NCBI GenBank assembly: GCA_025024175.1
Contig: QCXZ01000003.1
Coordinates: 13,985,621 to 14,049,620 of the forward strand
DNA from: Rhyzopertha dominica
Lineage: Eukaryota; Arthropoda; Insecta; Coleoptera; Bostrichidae
Direction: 5' to 3'
DNA: 64,000 nucleotides
The notes under the pieces are model-generated. The model did not search any database and was not told the DNA's origin. It was given only the letters and a program-made list of their open reading frames with translations. This document shows, piece after piece, positions 32,062-44,604 of this stretch (within the stretch, counting starts at the first letter, position 1; the number at the start of each line of letters is the position of its first letter). The position numbers and the translations under genes were made by a program.

Positions 32062-35000
32062 GCTTTGTTGAAGTGTGGGACAAATCACGCAGTCAATTTT
32101 TATATACCAAGGTGTGCATGTAGCCATTTATTTAAAAAATGTTAAACAGATCACATTACATCATCATTACACCTATTCTAAGGATTCCATACCCTGCTTT
32201 GATAAATAATCGCGATTTGATGCTATGTAGTTATAAATGATGGTATTACCACGATACCATGATATTTTTGACAATCAATAAAAGTAGTTCAAAAGATCGC
32301 TTTTCTAACAGCTATCTTATTCATTTCAGCAACGTAGAAAAAAACCGTCGAAATATTGGATGAGGTCAAGTAACTGATTGCCTGGAAAGGATTTTCTTAA
32401 ATGAATAGGAGTAATTTCTACAACTGTTTGATTTGGTTATTTAAAAGCAACAACTAATAATAAGGAACAAAAGTGTCGGTAGCGTCAATTCTCCCAATGT
32501 GCTAACGATCAACAACAGTTTCCGAGATAAGGAAAAACAGAATTAGGGGAACTTTGAAGCACGCCGATTGTTTGCGCCCGGTCCCGCTTAGCTCAGTTCA
32601 ACAATGATAAATTCTGCTAAATCACAATTAATGTGCAGCGTTGGTCTTTGAGCCGCACAAATTGGATTTCGAAACACAATGAAAGTCTCCGCCGGATTGT
32701 TTTCGCTTAATCAATAGCACCGTGCTTCGTCGCATGACTATTTTACGCAAACTTGTCATTTACCCATTTACCCTTCTGCTGTGTGAGACATCTGCCAACA
32801 TGTGAAATAGTTAAGCTACACACTGAACTGAATATGAGCAGTTCTAATATTAGTCCGAAACCATTTAGTTATTTCTGTAAATCAAGATGATCCTAGAGTA
32901 GTTAATTTTGCATAACAGTATTAAAGACTTAATTAATATTTGACTATAAAGGGAAAATAACTATGCATATGTTATTAAAGTTAAAACTAAATTTATCCCA
33001 TATAAAAAAGGGTCGTAGAACTTATATTGCCACAATGAAATGAATCCTATCTTCCAGCAATACTTAAGTACTGTTATATAATATAATAATTTGTACTGTG
33101 TGTGTAACTAAACTACCGAAGTTTTGTTAATGCTGCACAGTTTTACGCTAATGCCTGTCAACTTGAGTAGTCAATTTTTTTTCTCATTTTACGATTGCAA
33201 CCAGCGGGATGAATATATTTTTCCAAACGGTAGCTCGGTGACATGTAATTTATCTAATTCCTCGCATTCAGTTTGCAGTCCACCTAGTCAATGTGGAGAA
33301 AAAATATTAGTATCTTTAGATTAGCGTATCTTTTCAAGGACTCTTGCAACATAAACGCAATCTTGATGTTCACATAGAAAGGCACCGTGATGACGTTCTC
33401 AGATTTGCCGGACCCTTGTAGATTTAATGATTTTTTTATGGTTAGAGTTATACTTTTGTTTACTGAGATTTATCAAGTTTTCATTACTTATATCTTTACG
33501 TCACGAAAAATTTTGTAACTAACCCTCAAATTAGGTAATGTAAGATCAGAAGAATATAGCGGANTTGATAATATGTGTAACGATGATATTTTGAAGTTAT
33601 ACCTACTAAATGGCATATAGCTTTGCAATTCTGCAAAGTATCTGGACGCACTGCTCGTAATATAATTAATTAAATCTAACTGTAATAATATAATCATTCT
33701 TTTAACGAAAAATGACGCCACGAAAACTACTGTTGCTTTCGAGGCTATTTCGTATATAATATTGTTATTAATTTGCTATCAAACAAAGTAAAAGCGTGCT
33801 GAATACAAAAAGAGCCCATTTGTACTAGACTTAAATTACAATGACACGTCATTTATGGGGGGCATTTAAGATAACAACGCTTTGAACCTGTTTCCCGCCC
33901 CCTGTCACGCTGTAGCTTAGACACCAGAAAAACAAATTCATGAATACTAAGAATGATGACTGTGTTTATATATCTACACTGCATTTAAATATTAACCTTT
34001 GCTGTGCGTTATGAGGTGCTATTTCAATGGCTAACAAAAACTTCCAATCTTCAAAACGTCCATAATAAATAAAATTTTTAAACATAATCCTAGTATGTCC
34101 GATTTATGAAATAAAACTTCTCCCTACTCTTAATTGATTGTATTGTTTATTTACTTTAATTTAATCCAGAAACGAACTTTACTAGAAGCCGATATTGCCA
34201 GTGAATACTGATTGCAGACTAATCTTATCACATTATGTGGTGCTAGAAGACAACTGTTTGTACTAGCAGATATTAACATTAATAAAAGATTATTGCATTA
34301 CTTGAAACTTCACATAGGAGGAAGGGTTTTTACAATAAATTCGCTATACAGGTCTAGTCTATAAGATATAACTAAAAATACCTAACAATCCAAAATTTAT
34401 GAGTTAGTTAGTAGTGCATGCATTCATCGACAAAACTCTTATACATAAACATTTAATATGCATAAATTCAGTATCGAAAACACCAGTTTTTCACCTACCT
34501 ATGCATTATATAAAAATTATATCTCAATATATGCGTAACGTTAAAAACAGATACTCTCGCATGATATCAATATTTGTGTTATAGGAGAGAATTTAATTAG
34601 TATATCTGATGCACACATAGAACAGCCGTGTTGGAACGTTTGTTTTCTTATGCTTGCTGTCTATATTAACAATGTGATAAAATACTTTTAAAATAGCACA
34701 GAAATCTAATAAGATCTAAGGTTTTATTAGCTTTTAGAGTACCGTTAAAGAGATGTTTGTTTATCAGTTTTAATAGAATAGGTAGAACCTGACTTGCATG
34801 CAGTCCGTAAAATTAATTTGCAGATATTTCTTAACATCTTCAGTCGATGCAATTTATGACCTCAAAAACATATACTTATTTATTTGAGCATTTCTGGTTA
34901 TAGTTAGCGTAGCGTTTGACTTTGGATTTGGTAAAGTTATCTTTGTTCTTTTTGGCATGCCTTATCGCAGGAAGTATAATTTGTATCGGTCTTTGACATT

Positions 35001-35204
35001 GCGCTCTTCAGTCAAGTATATTTTTCATGAAATATGTTCACATTTATCACATATCACTCAGGGTTGACGTCATCTTTCCGGACATTATTGTATTATTGAC
35101 TTTGTTAACGATATGATAATACATTCATGACTGTGTACAAAAAAAACTGAAACCAATTGGTTTTACATAATCATGTGTTCTATAAATAATTTTTTACCCT
35201 AGTG
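32062..35204. other. No recognisable gene
   Basis: About 3.1 kb of AT-rich DNA with short, non-coding-looking frames (for example 33124-33324 and 33488-33721). No family motif, SINE box or clean inverted repeat was found. Confidence 0.45.
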
Positions 35205-35335
35205 AGAGACAATGCAAGATCACAGATCTCAATATCTAATTTTGTTCATTTGTGTCATTATCACATAGATGTACCTTGGGGCTCCAATCTAGGACCACTA
35301 TTATTTATACTATTATACCTACTTATATAATAGTT
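35205..35335 (+). pseudogene. RT motif B remnant of a Jockey/CR1 LINE
   Basis: The frame ending at about 35331 reads DVPWGSNLGPLLFILL, matching the RT signature GVPQGSNLGPLLF with Gln to Trp decay. The upstream residues (RDNARSQISISNFV) fit the segment normally before it. The element is broken immediately after by the tRNA-like sequence that follows. Confidence 0.6.
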
Positions 35336-35412
35336 AGTCGGATATAGTCTAATGGTATGTTGGGGGGCATACAGAAGGGCCCTTTTGAGGCGTCGATTCT
35401 TGATCAAAGCTG
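35336..35412 (+). mobile_element. Possible tRNA-derived SINE head
   Basis: GGATATAGTCTAATGGTATG resembles an A-box region and GGCGTCGATTCTTG, about 45 bp later, a decayed B box. Spacing fits a tRNA-derived head, but stems do not pair well. Confidence 0.3.
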
Positions 35413-36315
35413 AAAATATTTGTAAAATCTAATTTACCTGAAAACCATTAATATTTATCAGACAACTCCCTAAAGTACTAAACAGTGGGAAACTTATATG
35501 CACCCACGATTAGAGTTTACTTTATGTTTACTGTTTACGTCTTCAATATAGAAAGTGTGTGTAATACAAATATCATCTGCTAAATGCATTTTCATACAGA
35601 GATATTCCTTTTGTTTGTTACTGATATTACTTAAATCTCATATTACGGATTTTGCTTTCTTATTTTAGGAGCACACCTTAATGGCAAACCTTCCTTTTTC
35701 ATACAATTCTTATACATACTGCTTTTGGATAAATTAAATCTTTCAGTTCTCCAACCAAACTCAAGGCAACGTGAAGCGCGTTACTGCGCTTTCGGCAAAA
35801 TCAATGTGTCGACAAAAAGGCTCAGTCGTAGTGTCAGTGTTATAATGTGTACGATCTTAAATTGAATAGCTTCCGAGTGTGATACTAATTTTAGTAATTT
35901 TATCGACACCTAGAGATGAAAACGTATATGGGAGATAAAGCTGAATTAAAAACCTTTTCGAATGGGCAAGAGAGGGCAAGTAATTTTTGCAAATGTAGAA
36001 GAAAACAAACGATTTTTTTGTTTTTTTTAAATGCTAAATTACGTTAAACACAGAAAACACGACTGTGTTAGAGCAGCTTTAGTGAATTACATCCGGATAA
36101 ATATGTCCATCACAAATACATCTTGGAACTCATGCTAACAAAATATAAAAACAATGAATGCAGCAGATTTGACTTTGTTAGATCATCCTTCTGCCATTAC
36201 AAGAAACTATTGTAAACAATTCTTTTTTAAATACGTATTTGGTGAATAAGTACCTCCTCTGTTCTTATTCTTCATATTTCGAAAATATTGATTATCATAA
36301 AAAATGTGATTAGTG
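35413..36315. other. No recognisable feature
   Basis: AT-rich spacer with no motif found. Confidence 0.5.
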
Positions 36316-36596
36316 TATACTCGCCCAACCGAAATAGTGAATTTTGACTTTACGTTGCAAATCTTGCCAACAATGCGGGGTGGGACAGACGGTGATTAGT
36401 TGGCAATAAAGTTTTGTCTTCCTTCCAACAGATGTTGCTAAACGGGGTTAGGGTGTAAGGACCAGCAGGTAGAAATACAAATGCAAATATAAATTTGCAC
36501 TTTATTGCCGACTATAATCGTCGTTTGTCCCACCTCGCATTGCTAGCAAGATTTACAACTAAAGTAAAAAATCACTATTTCGGTTGCACGACTATA
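36316..36596. mobile_element. 281-bp MITE with about 95-bp inverted repeats
   Basis: The left end TATACTCGCCCAACCGAAAT pairs with the right end, read inwards, TATAGTCGTGCAACCGAAAT, and similarity continues about 95 bp (through GCAATGCG-GGTGGGAC and GGCAATAAAGT). No coding sequence fits. The ends contain TA, so a TA-targeting (Tc1/mariner-type) origin is possible. Confidence 0.75.
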
Positions 36597-37211
36597 TTAA
36601 AACGTATCATATAAACAGTGATTATTATTTGATCGAAATTCATATATAATAACGCACTTGAAGTTTTTGTTTGACCAGATCATGTACCACATATGCAACT
36701 TTTTCATCTTCGTTTTAGGAATCCTTTCATTTATACTATTAAAAATTTACATAATCATGACTAAATAAATTTTACTTTTTATTTTTAACTACACACAAAT
36801 TTAAAATAATGTAATTAAATATATGCAGTAGATTTAAACTAGATAACCTAATATTATCTATATGTTTTATTACAACAAACGATTACTAGCACTCATTGCA
36901 TTTACCCAAATAGCTTCATTGCATCAACTGTGTGTAAGTGTATCGAAGGAGAATTGCGTATGCATTGTTTAAATACATAGCCTTTCATACAGTATATCGG
37001 AATTCTCTTGCCCAATACGATTTTATTGTTGCATTGACAGATTAATCGTAACGGGTGCGGGTGGAGGTAAGATAATAATCAGGGATTAAGAACTATCTGG
37101 ACCCGAGTGACGCCATCGTGGCTTTGGCTTAAAGCAACTCAGCTAATATTAGCGGAATCATCCCACACCAAACAAAAATCTTAAACAACCGTTTGTCTAT
37201 TGCCACCTCGT
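36597..37211. other. No recognisable feature
   Basis: AT-rich; nothing supportable. Confidence 0.5.
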
Positions 37212-37487
37212 TCATCGCTTAGAAACAAAATGAACATTCAGTGAGACAAATAAATGTTTAAGACAATGGTCCTGCTCTTTAAGTTGAGCCATCTCAATAA
37301 AAAGCTGCGTCAAAATTTGATCATTTTTCAACAGTTTGTAGATCCACTGACTAGGNCNCTTAAGTACTGGATGAATAGCAAATATTTTTGATTTGAGGTA
37401 TTCCATAGTAAAAATTGATTCGTACAAAATCCGAGGGATTGACGAGGTATTGTTAAGATAGGTCCCGACTTGTTTGAAGTAACGCAA
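37212..37487 (-). CDS. Uncharacterised 91-codon ORF, protein-like
   Basis: The minus-strand frame opens at 37487 and ends at 37212. It has balanced composition and amphipathic stretches (PSQWIYKLLKNDQILTQLFI, then AQLKEQDHCLKHLFVSLNVH), unlike the low-complexity frames elsewhere. One ambiguous codon lies near 37356. I recognise no family and see no flanking splice sites I trust. It could be a fragment of a host exon or of a transposon protein. Confidence 0.3.
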   Translation of the reverse strand: MRYFKQVGTYLNNTSSIPRILYESIFTMEYLKSKIFAIHPVLKXPSQWIYKLLKNDQILTQLFIEMAQLKEQDHCLKHLFVSLNVHFVSKR

Positions 37488-37849
37488 AGGATCGCCCTTC
37501 TATTAAAAAGTTACTTCAATTCCATGAAATTCTTCAGAATTATTTAGTACCGTTTGAATTATTGCGAGCTCGATAACGTTTTCCAATATGTTGAAATATG
37601 ACAGCCCTGAATAAAAATGGACTGGTGATATCGTTAAAGCGGTATCCATCATCCAATACGGCATTCTGAAACGTAGACTCTAGGTAAGGAACAATTCACG
37701 GATTGTCGTAGACATTTATTACTCTACTGTATTGCTCTTTTTGTCCCCTTTGGCGCTCTTATTATTTCCTCTAATTAGAGTTTGCTTTATATTGAGAATA
37801 AGACGTTATTACTATCAGTGAACTAAAATAGTAATGTCAGACGCTTACA
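37488..37849. other. Unassigned spacer
   Basis: No motif found; leads into the next LINE. Confidence 0.45.
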
Positions 37850-39090
37850 CTAGTTACAGCAATAAAATCCAAACAAATTTTAGTCATGAGCCTAAAAGTA
37901 TTTGGGCTTTTGTTCAAAACAAGAAATGGCGTTAACGAATTCATAATGAAGTTTCTTGAATGGTGAAAAAATTGGTGATCCTCGCCAGATTCTGATGTCT
38001 TTACTATTGGTAATTTAAATAGTTCAAATTTAATTAAAGCCAAGATTTATACACATTTGAACAAGTTTGCTCAGTCCGATATTCAAAAGTCTATTTTAAA
38101 ATTAATAAACGGAATGACTTGTGGAGATGATCAGATACCTAGTTTTTTAATTAAAGATTGCTCGAGGGTACTTATCAAGCCGTTAAGGTATTTATTTAAT
38201 CTTATATTTTCTACAGCTTCATTTTCCAATATTTGCGAAGGTTTTCGTGATGTCTGCACAATATAATTTTTACTGAAGTTAAGCATTGCATTTCACCTAA
38301 CCAACATAGTTCCTATCCAAGACGTTCCACTGTAACTAATTTAGCGCAGTTTATTCGGTTTGCTGCAAAAATTTTATAGACAATAAAGGTCAAGTCACTT
38401 CTCGAAGGCCATCGACAGAGTGGACCATTGTGTTCTACTTGATAAACTAGAGCAACACGGAATGAGTGATTATCTCATTCATCTTATAAAATCATATCTC
38501 ACTCGACGTAAATTATATGTTACATATAACGGTTTTAAATCTTACAACGTTTTAGCAACCCCCGAAGTTCCCCAGGGGTCTAACTTTGGCCCATTGCTGT
38601 TTATAAATGACCTATCACTTTCTTTAGAATCTAATCATCTGTTCTTTGCGGATGACTTGACATTATTTTCGGAGGGGTCTGGAGTGGTTGATTGCTTGGT
38701 GCTGCAAGGGCAAGTTAACCGTGTAGCTAGATGGTGTACTGTAAATCGATAACCTCTTAATATTGACAAGTTTAAGGTTTGCACTTTTACCCTTAGAAGG
38801 CAGGCTTTAAAATTTAATTACACAATTGGAGCAGTCGAGTTAGTGCGTTGTAAGAGCGTTAAAGATCTTGGTATGAGTTATGAGTATGACTGTAAATTAT
38901 CTTTTGCTGCTCATAATAGACTCAACGGTAAATGCTGCTTCCAAAGCTCTAGGTTTTATTATTCGCAACTCAGTATCATTTAATAATGTTACTGTACTTA
39001 AATATTTATATTTTTTTCTTCGTTCTAAGTTGGAATACTGCAGTTTGATGTGCTATCCTCATTATCAAATACTATATGTATTTTAATAGT
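37850..39090 (+). pseudogene. Jockey/CR1-type reverse transcriptase relic with FADD box
   Basis: RT blocks appear in order with several shifts. SIWAFVQNKKW near 37900 is the linker before RT; INGMTCGDDQIPSFLIKDCS (38110-38170) is the fingers. Motif A is damaged, but VDHCVLLDKLEQHG follows it at about 38420. VPQGSNFGPLLFINDL gives motif B, and LFFADDLTLF at 38639-38668 retains the catalytic FADD. Next come RWCTVNR, then, past a stop, FNYTIGAVELVRCKSVKDLG. The 38880-39086 frame covers SKALGFIIRNSVSFNNVTVL and RSKLEYCSLM, the thumb-like C-terminal part. It is the best-preserved catalytic motif in the window, but the copy is inactive. Confidence 0.85.
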
Positions 39091-39094
39091 ATAT

Positions 39095-39216
39095 TATGAT
39101 ACAAGTGTATAAGAGGGCCTTTAAAGCACGCGCGACATATTTCAAAACACGACGCGCAGCGGAGTGTTTTGTAAGTCGCAAGGGCTTTAAAGGCCCTCTT
39201 ATACACGCGTATCATA
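39095..39216. repeat. 122-bp near-complete hairpin
   Basis: TATGATAC-AAGTGTATAAGAGGGCC (from 39095) is inverted at 39184-39216, and pairing continues inwards through GCGAC and TTCAAAACAC to a loop of about 13 nt (GACGCGCAGCGGA). The GC-rich core contrasts with the AT-rich surroundings. It is probably a small foldback element or transposon terminus; it lies directly after the RT relic. Confidence 0.75.
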
Positions 39217-39222
39217 CGCTAT

Positions 39223-39567
39223 TTTTTATTACGAATGCATCATAAGCTCAAAAATGTTTTAAACATTAAACATTCTCTTTTACAATTTTGTAATTATTTT
39301 TAGTAGGCTTAAATCATAAAATGAAATAACTAAAAATACAAATTGTACAATCAATGTTTATTTAAAATAAGAGTATTATAGTTACTTAGAATAAAGAAAT
39401 GTTTTTAAAAGTGTTCGTTCATTTTGATATGGGTACAAAAGGTATACCTAGTAATTTAAACGGCAGGTAAATATCTAGGTAATAAAAAAGTAGGCGCATC
39501 ATAATCATCATTTTACACACGCTGCAGCGTGCGATAATTGTTGATTATGATGCATGCGTAATAAAAA
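39223..39567. mobile_element. 345-bp inverted-repeat element
   Basis: TTTTTATTACGAATGCATCA (39223 onward, 23-bp arm) pairs with 39545-39567 with one mismatch. Near the right end is a second, internal hairpin (GCATCATAATCA to TGATTATGATGC) around the perfect palindrome CACGCTGCAGCGTG (39518-39531). This has the look of a non-autonomous DNA element. No matching target duplication was found. Confidence 0.6.
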
Positions 39568-39593
39568 TAATTTTAAATAAAACTTCTTGAATT

Positions 39594-39803
39594 TTAATTT
39601 TTTTTTAAATCGAATAGACAATTATTATCCGCACAGAAGATATAATCACACATTCTTGTTGGAAAGATTAATATAAGAGTACCTAGGCTCTGTTCCCGGG
39701 ATGGGGGCATGCTAGAACCAATGTGCTTGTTAACTCGCCTGTTTTTGTTATGTGGAATAACTTTAATAAGATATCTGGACATTGTGACATTCGCTATGAT
39801 AGC
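39594..39803 (-). other. Probable 3' region of the R4/Dong-like relic
   Basis: Downstream of the RT relic on its strand. A 62-codon frame is open here, but it carries no motif I can name and may be 3' untranslated sequence. Confidence 0.3.
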
Positions 39804-40870
39804 CTAAAAAATGTTGTCGATTGTAGGAACTGAATAGTAGATACTGTTTTGTAATTTGGCATTGTTATTGCTATTTATTTGAATAATGTATTGCTTCTGC
39901 ATTGGTATATATAATGTTTCAGACAGTCCCAAAGTAATAAAATTTTCTTTTAGTTTTTTCTGGATCTCTTCCCTGGCCCCCACAGCAATGGGCAGAATGG
40001 TGACAGTCTGCATATCCCACATCTGCGTAATTTCGTCCGCAAGGGGTAAGTATATGTTTATTTTTTCTGTGTACATTCATTCTAGCACAGTTTGCGGCGA
40101 GTGGTACAGCAAAATCTGCGATGTGTTTTCTTCTGATTCTTGAATGTCAGAACAAGATCAGAGATGTTATTGGGAATTGTGCAGTCGGTGATGATTTTTC
40201 TGTTCCAGTAAGTCCGGTAGTTCCGGTCTCCACATACCGGTGGTGGCTCGTACTTGTAATAGGGTACTTCATCATTAAACCTCAGGTACTTCATTCTAAG
40301 GCTCTGGTGGACAATGCTCCCCACCCTGTTATGCCTGTCCAAGTATACTTTAGGTGGTAACACAAAGCAACTCGCTACCAGCGTTTCTTCCTTTTCGAAA
40401 CACATGCGACATCTTACATCGGCCAGTTTTTCGCCTAGAATTCTTCTTCTATAAGTCTTAGTAGGGATCACTTGGTCTTGGATGGCGCTTATAAATCCTT
40501 CTGTCTCTGCAAACAGGTTGCGATGTCTTAGGTATGTTGTGGACGCATCGGTGTCCATCTCCTCTCTTCCCAGTACCTCCAAGTATCGGCCGTGTAATGG
40601 GTTGCTTCTCTTCAGCACTAAGGATTTCTGATTGCAAACTTAAGGTCTTGTCGGCCAATCTTAGAGGTGTCGCCATTTTATCTTCTGTGACAATGGCTCT
40701 GTGTGGCGAGCTTGCTTTCGCTTTGTTGTAGAAGTACTCCCTGAGGTTTAAGTCTTGTTTGTGGTGTTGTACCACGTCTGGGATTCCTCTATCTCGCTCA
40801 TTATAGGGTAAGTGAAACCGCTCGGTGGAAGATTGGAGGTGATGGGCACGGTGTCTTCGAAATTCCTTTT
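39804..40870 (-). pseudogene. R4/Dong-type non-LTR retrotransposon, RT C-terminal half
   Basis: Read leftwards from 40870 in three frames: GIPDVVQHHKQDLNLREYFY, then (40618 to 40082) LHGRYLEVLGREEMDTDAST, LFAETEGFISAIQDQVIPTK, the cysteine-bearing DVRCRMC segment, YLDRHNRVGSIVHQ and YWNRKIITD, then (40076 to 39804) KINIYLPLADEITQMWDMQT and ILPIAVGAREEI. This order matches the region after the RT domain in R4/Dong-like elements, which carry a C-terminal endonuclease, as far as I recall the family. The RT palm itself is missing. Breaks lie at about 40610 and 40080. The truncated 5' side abuts a microsatellite. Confidence 0.65.
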
Positions 40871-40875
40871 TTGTT

Positions 40876-40876
<1 letters not shown>

Positions 40877-40914
<38 letters not shown>

Positions 40915-40920
40915 ATTATT
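40877..40920. repeat. (ATT)n microsatellite next to the R4/Dong-like relic
   Basis: About 14 ATT repeats with one AATT interruption. It touches the 5'-truncated side of the minus-strand relic. Dong elements are known to target TAA repeats, so this could be a target-site trace, though microsatellites are common here. Confidence 0.8.
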
Positions 40921-42512
40921 AACTATAAATGCCACTTTCATTCTTTGAGAACTTTTATCAATTTAAACTTGCCTACTTAAGTATGCAATTATTATTATAG
41001 TGGTTTCTAGTTGAAACTAAAACGACCCAGCCTTGCAACTGTTTGAACAAGGACTGCTCGCATGCAATGGAGTTCGCTCTCTGATCGCCATGTTCTCTGT
41101 TGAAGTTCACATACAAGTCCCGTTTTCCGGCTGTAAAGAGATAACGCAGACCTGTACCACCAAGCCCTGGTAAGCGGTTAAACGCTTTGCTGAAGCCCTT
41201 CTGTTCACGGTTGCGTCACAGCCATAGCTGCGAGGTAGACGTAACGAATCCAAATTAATTTTACAGTGTCAACATATGTATGAAAGAGAAGTGGAATTGT
41301 TTCAACGGTACGCCGAGCACGCTCTGCCTCTAAAAGCCTTGTTGAATGAGTGTCAACAACAAAGCTATGTTTTCTCTTAAAAATAATGACAGAAGAGTTG
41401 GACTCTTTAATGATAACGCTTTATGCCAGGGGATTATACCTTAAAATCGAAGGAAAATTATGAAAGTAAATTTATACTCGTATTTAAATCCATTATTCAA
41501 TTATAGTTCTAAGTCAGGTTAAAAAAAATTTTGCCTAAATAGTTACATATAGATATCATAGGGATAACTGGGGAAGAGAAGAAGCATCCGGCGTTCTGGA
41601 ACGCAAAAGTGAAATCAATCGTGAGAAGTTCTGTCTAGAAGAACTACTCGTTTTCTTGCAACCTTTCAAAATTTCTGTACTACACAACACAATAAACACG
41701 AAAACTTATGTAGGCATGCATGTTTAGTTGTGTTATTGGTCCGAATTTGCTTTAATGTCATACTTTTAATAAAAACATTGTTTTATACGTAATACAGAAG
41801 AGAAAAAATTGTTATGATGTGGCGAAACCAGCGTCTGTGGATTAGGCAACCGGACTGACGTTCGAGTGGTTGCCGAAAGGTTTGTTGTACTCGAATATTC
41901 GGAAAAAGTTCCATGGTAAACAGGTAGATGGCTATATACCAAAGAAAATCTTATAGACTATTAGGGAAATTTCAATTTGAAAATCTGTAAAGCAAGCCAG
42001 CAAAGCGACCCAAGTATTCTGAAGTGTTTAAGAGTAACTGTAATGAAGTGTAGTGTTTTGAATAGTGGTTGATTGAATTAGTAGTGTAGCAAGAAATAGT
42101 ATTGCGTTGTATTAGGGGTGTTTGAATGTAGTGTATTTTTGTACTAATGTGTAAATAAAACGCATTTTTTTAACCTGGGCACTCAACAATTTTAATCACG
42201 CTCATACAACTTCCAGAAGAAATTAAAAATTAATTTTTTTAAACTACAAAATTGAAAACACTGAAATGTAACCATAATAATCTACAACATCATAAAAGGC
42301 TAACTATTTCTTCACTGCCAACAAAATCAACTTGTTTTGTAGCGAATCAGTTTTTAACAACTACAATAATACCTTAAATAGACAAGTGGAAAAAAAAACT
42401 AAACCTAATTCCAACTTTAATGTATACTTGATTAGAAGAACTGTTATCGCTATAAAAATAACGAATTATTATGAAAGTGATTTAATTAATAAAAAATATC
42501 AATGTTGAAGAA
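40921..42512. other. No recognisable gene
   Basis: Includes a somewhat GC-richer block (about 41020-41260) without an identified frame, then AT-rich DNA. No motif or repeat family recognised. Confidence 0.4.
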
Positions 42513-44604
42513 TTGCCATCAGAGGATAATCAGAATGAGTATTCAGGTTTAAGTGAACCACTTACATTTAAATATAAGCTATATTCGCCAGCTGATGTAG
42601 GAATAAAGAGATTCGACAGAATATTATTTTTCATTAGCAGCTTTCGAATTCTGACCCAGATGCATTTTTTTACTGCTTTTGAACACATGTCAATTAGTGT
42701 GTACGTGAATTTCGACTACGCCATATACACTGGTGATTTCATTATGGATCTTACCCACTGCAATACCAAATCATCAGAACAAATAATTGCTACCACTAAA
42801 TCGTTTGGACTGGTGCAAATTATTTCTGAGCCAAATAGAACTGCAGAACGTTCAATGACAATGTTTTATATAATGCTTATAATACTTACTTACTTTAATC
42901 ACTATATTTCAAATTATTGCCTTGTAGCATGCCTTGTTGATTTTGATGAAGCCAAGTCATTGCATATACCTAGATTCCACAGATTTCTCGAAGTATTGAT
43001 GTGGAAAGCTTTTAAACATATTTGTAAATGGTACGTTTTCACTACGTTATTTGAATAGACGATATTGATGACAAAATAGCCTTTTCAAATGCAAATATCA
43101 CTGATCCCGTTGACATGAATACTCCAGTGAAGCTCATCAAACATCATAAACCTAAACTGTATTCTCCATTGATTACATATACGATAAAAACTATACAACT
43201 ATTTCCTCGACTATTTCGTAAAACGCAAATATAAAATTTAAAAGAATCAGAAAGCCTGTGCACTGGGAATACTATAAGCATTTTCGCAATTTAGTTAACT
43301 CTGCGATGAGGGCAGATAAATCGGCGTATTCGAACTCCAAGTTTGGGAACTGTGACGGCAGGGATAAGTGGAAAGGGTTGAAAAACGGCATATTGTTAAA
43401 AATAAATCATTCCCACTTCCCACCAGTTTTTCAGATCCCCAAGCGGTCAATCGATTTTTACAAGTTCTGCTGATGTTGCAAGAAAACCAAATAATTATAA
43501 TGCTTTAATGGATTACAACTCAAATAATATTAGAGAGAGCTGTGGTTCAATGTTCCAGTTTCAATTTGTTAAGGAATAAGCTATTTCTAATATTATCAGA
43601 TTTATCAAATCTCACGTAATTGGTTCAGAAGAGCTCAATATTTAATTGATAAGGTCATGTTGTCCTTTCACTTTACCGTTTATCACAAATATTGTTAACA
43701 AAAATGCCTACGTTAATGTTACTTTCCTTGTGCATGAAAAGCAATCTACTGAATGTAGTCATTTTACATCGATAAGTATATTATCGCCGTTTTCGAGGTT
43801 TCTTGAAAAACTAATACAAATTTTAATTAAGCAGTATGTTGGGGTCAACAATATACTTCATTGTAAAGACACGTTAGCTCTTACTATTAAACTGCTTTGA
43901 TTTATTCGAACTTGGGATACTATTTGACCAATCAAAAGCATTTGATTCAATTGAACATTTTCGATCTTAACACGCATACGTGTACATTCTTACACTCTAC
44001 TCCAGGTGATAGTTTCCAGTAAGTCGTTGCGGAATGTGCAAGTTCCATAAATCTGGTGTGCCACATGGAAGTATATTGTGTTCCTTATTGTATACCTTTT
44101 TCAGTTTCCCATTTCATTTGGTATTTACTTAAGTAATTTTATATATTCTAATGATGCGCAGTTAAATATGAAGCTCTTTTGGACACAATGAACTTCCTTT
44201 CCAGTTTACCTGATAAACATATTTTATTCTTAAAAAATGCAGTTCAAAATCGCATCTGACTTGTTATCTACCATATAAGAACCATGCAAAATATGAGGGT
44301 GATAACAAAAAACAAATTGCGGTTTAAGAAGTATGTATTTGTACTTATCAGTGGAGCTTACGCATCCCTAAACGTGATACATATGTTTATTGCTGATGCT
44401 AAAAATGTTCTCCACGACTTCCTGGTACTATCGCCCTTAAATTTTGCTGACAATGTTTACGGTTCTTGCATTGACGCTGCAAAACTCTTATTTGCGTTTA
44501 ATATTATTCGGGATCCACAAAACAAGCGCATATGTATACTAGTGACCATGTTAATATTAAACATTTATTGTGCTTGTTTGCTAACTGAATACAAAACCCA
44601 GTAA
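42513..44604 (+). pseudogene. Jockey/CR1-type LINE relic: endonuclease to RT C-terminus
   Basis: A 2.1-kb decayed coding region. At 42513-43058, VYVNFDYAIYTGDFIMDLTH and LVQIISEPNRTAERSMTM match the APE endonuclease (GDFNxDL, then the PTR segment). The linker at 43258-43473 reads HWEYYKHFRNLVNSAMRADK. RT fingers at 43646-43900 show HFTSISILSPFSRFLEKLIQ. Motif A is at about 43930 (SKAFDSIEH in a shifted frame). The catalytic box near 44145 reads YSND rather than YADD, so it is inactive. The 44284-44604 frame has DFLVLSPLNFADNVYGSCID, the C-terminal block. Order and spacing are normal, with at least six breaks. Confidence 0.8.
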
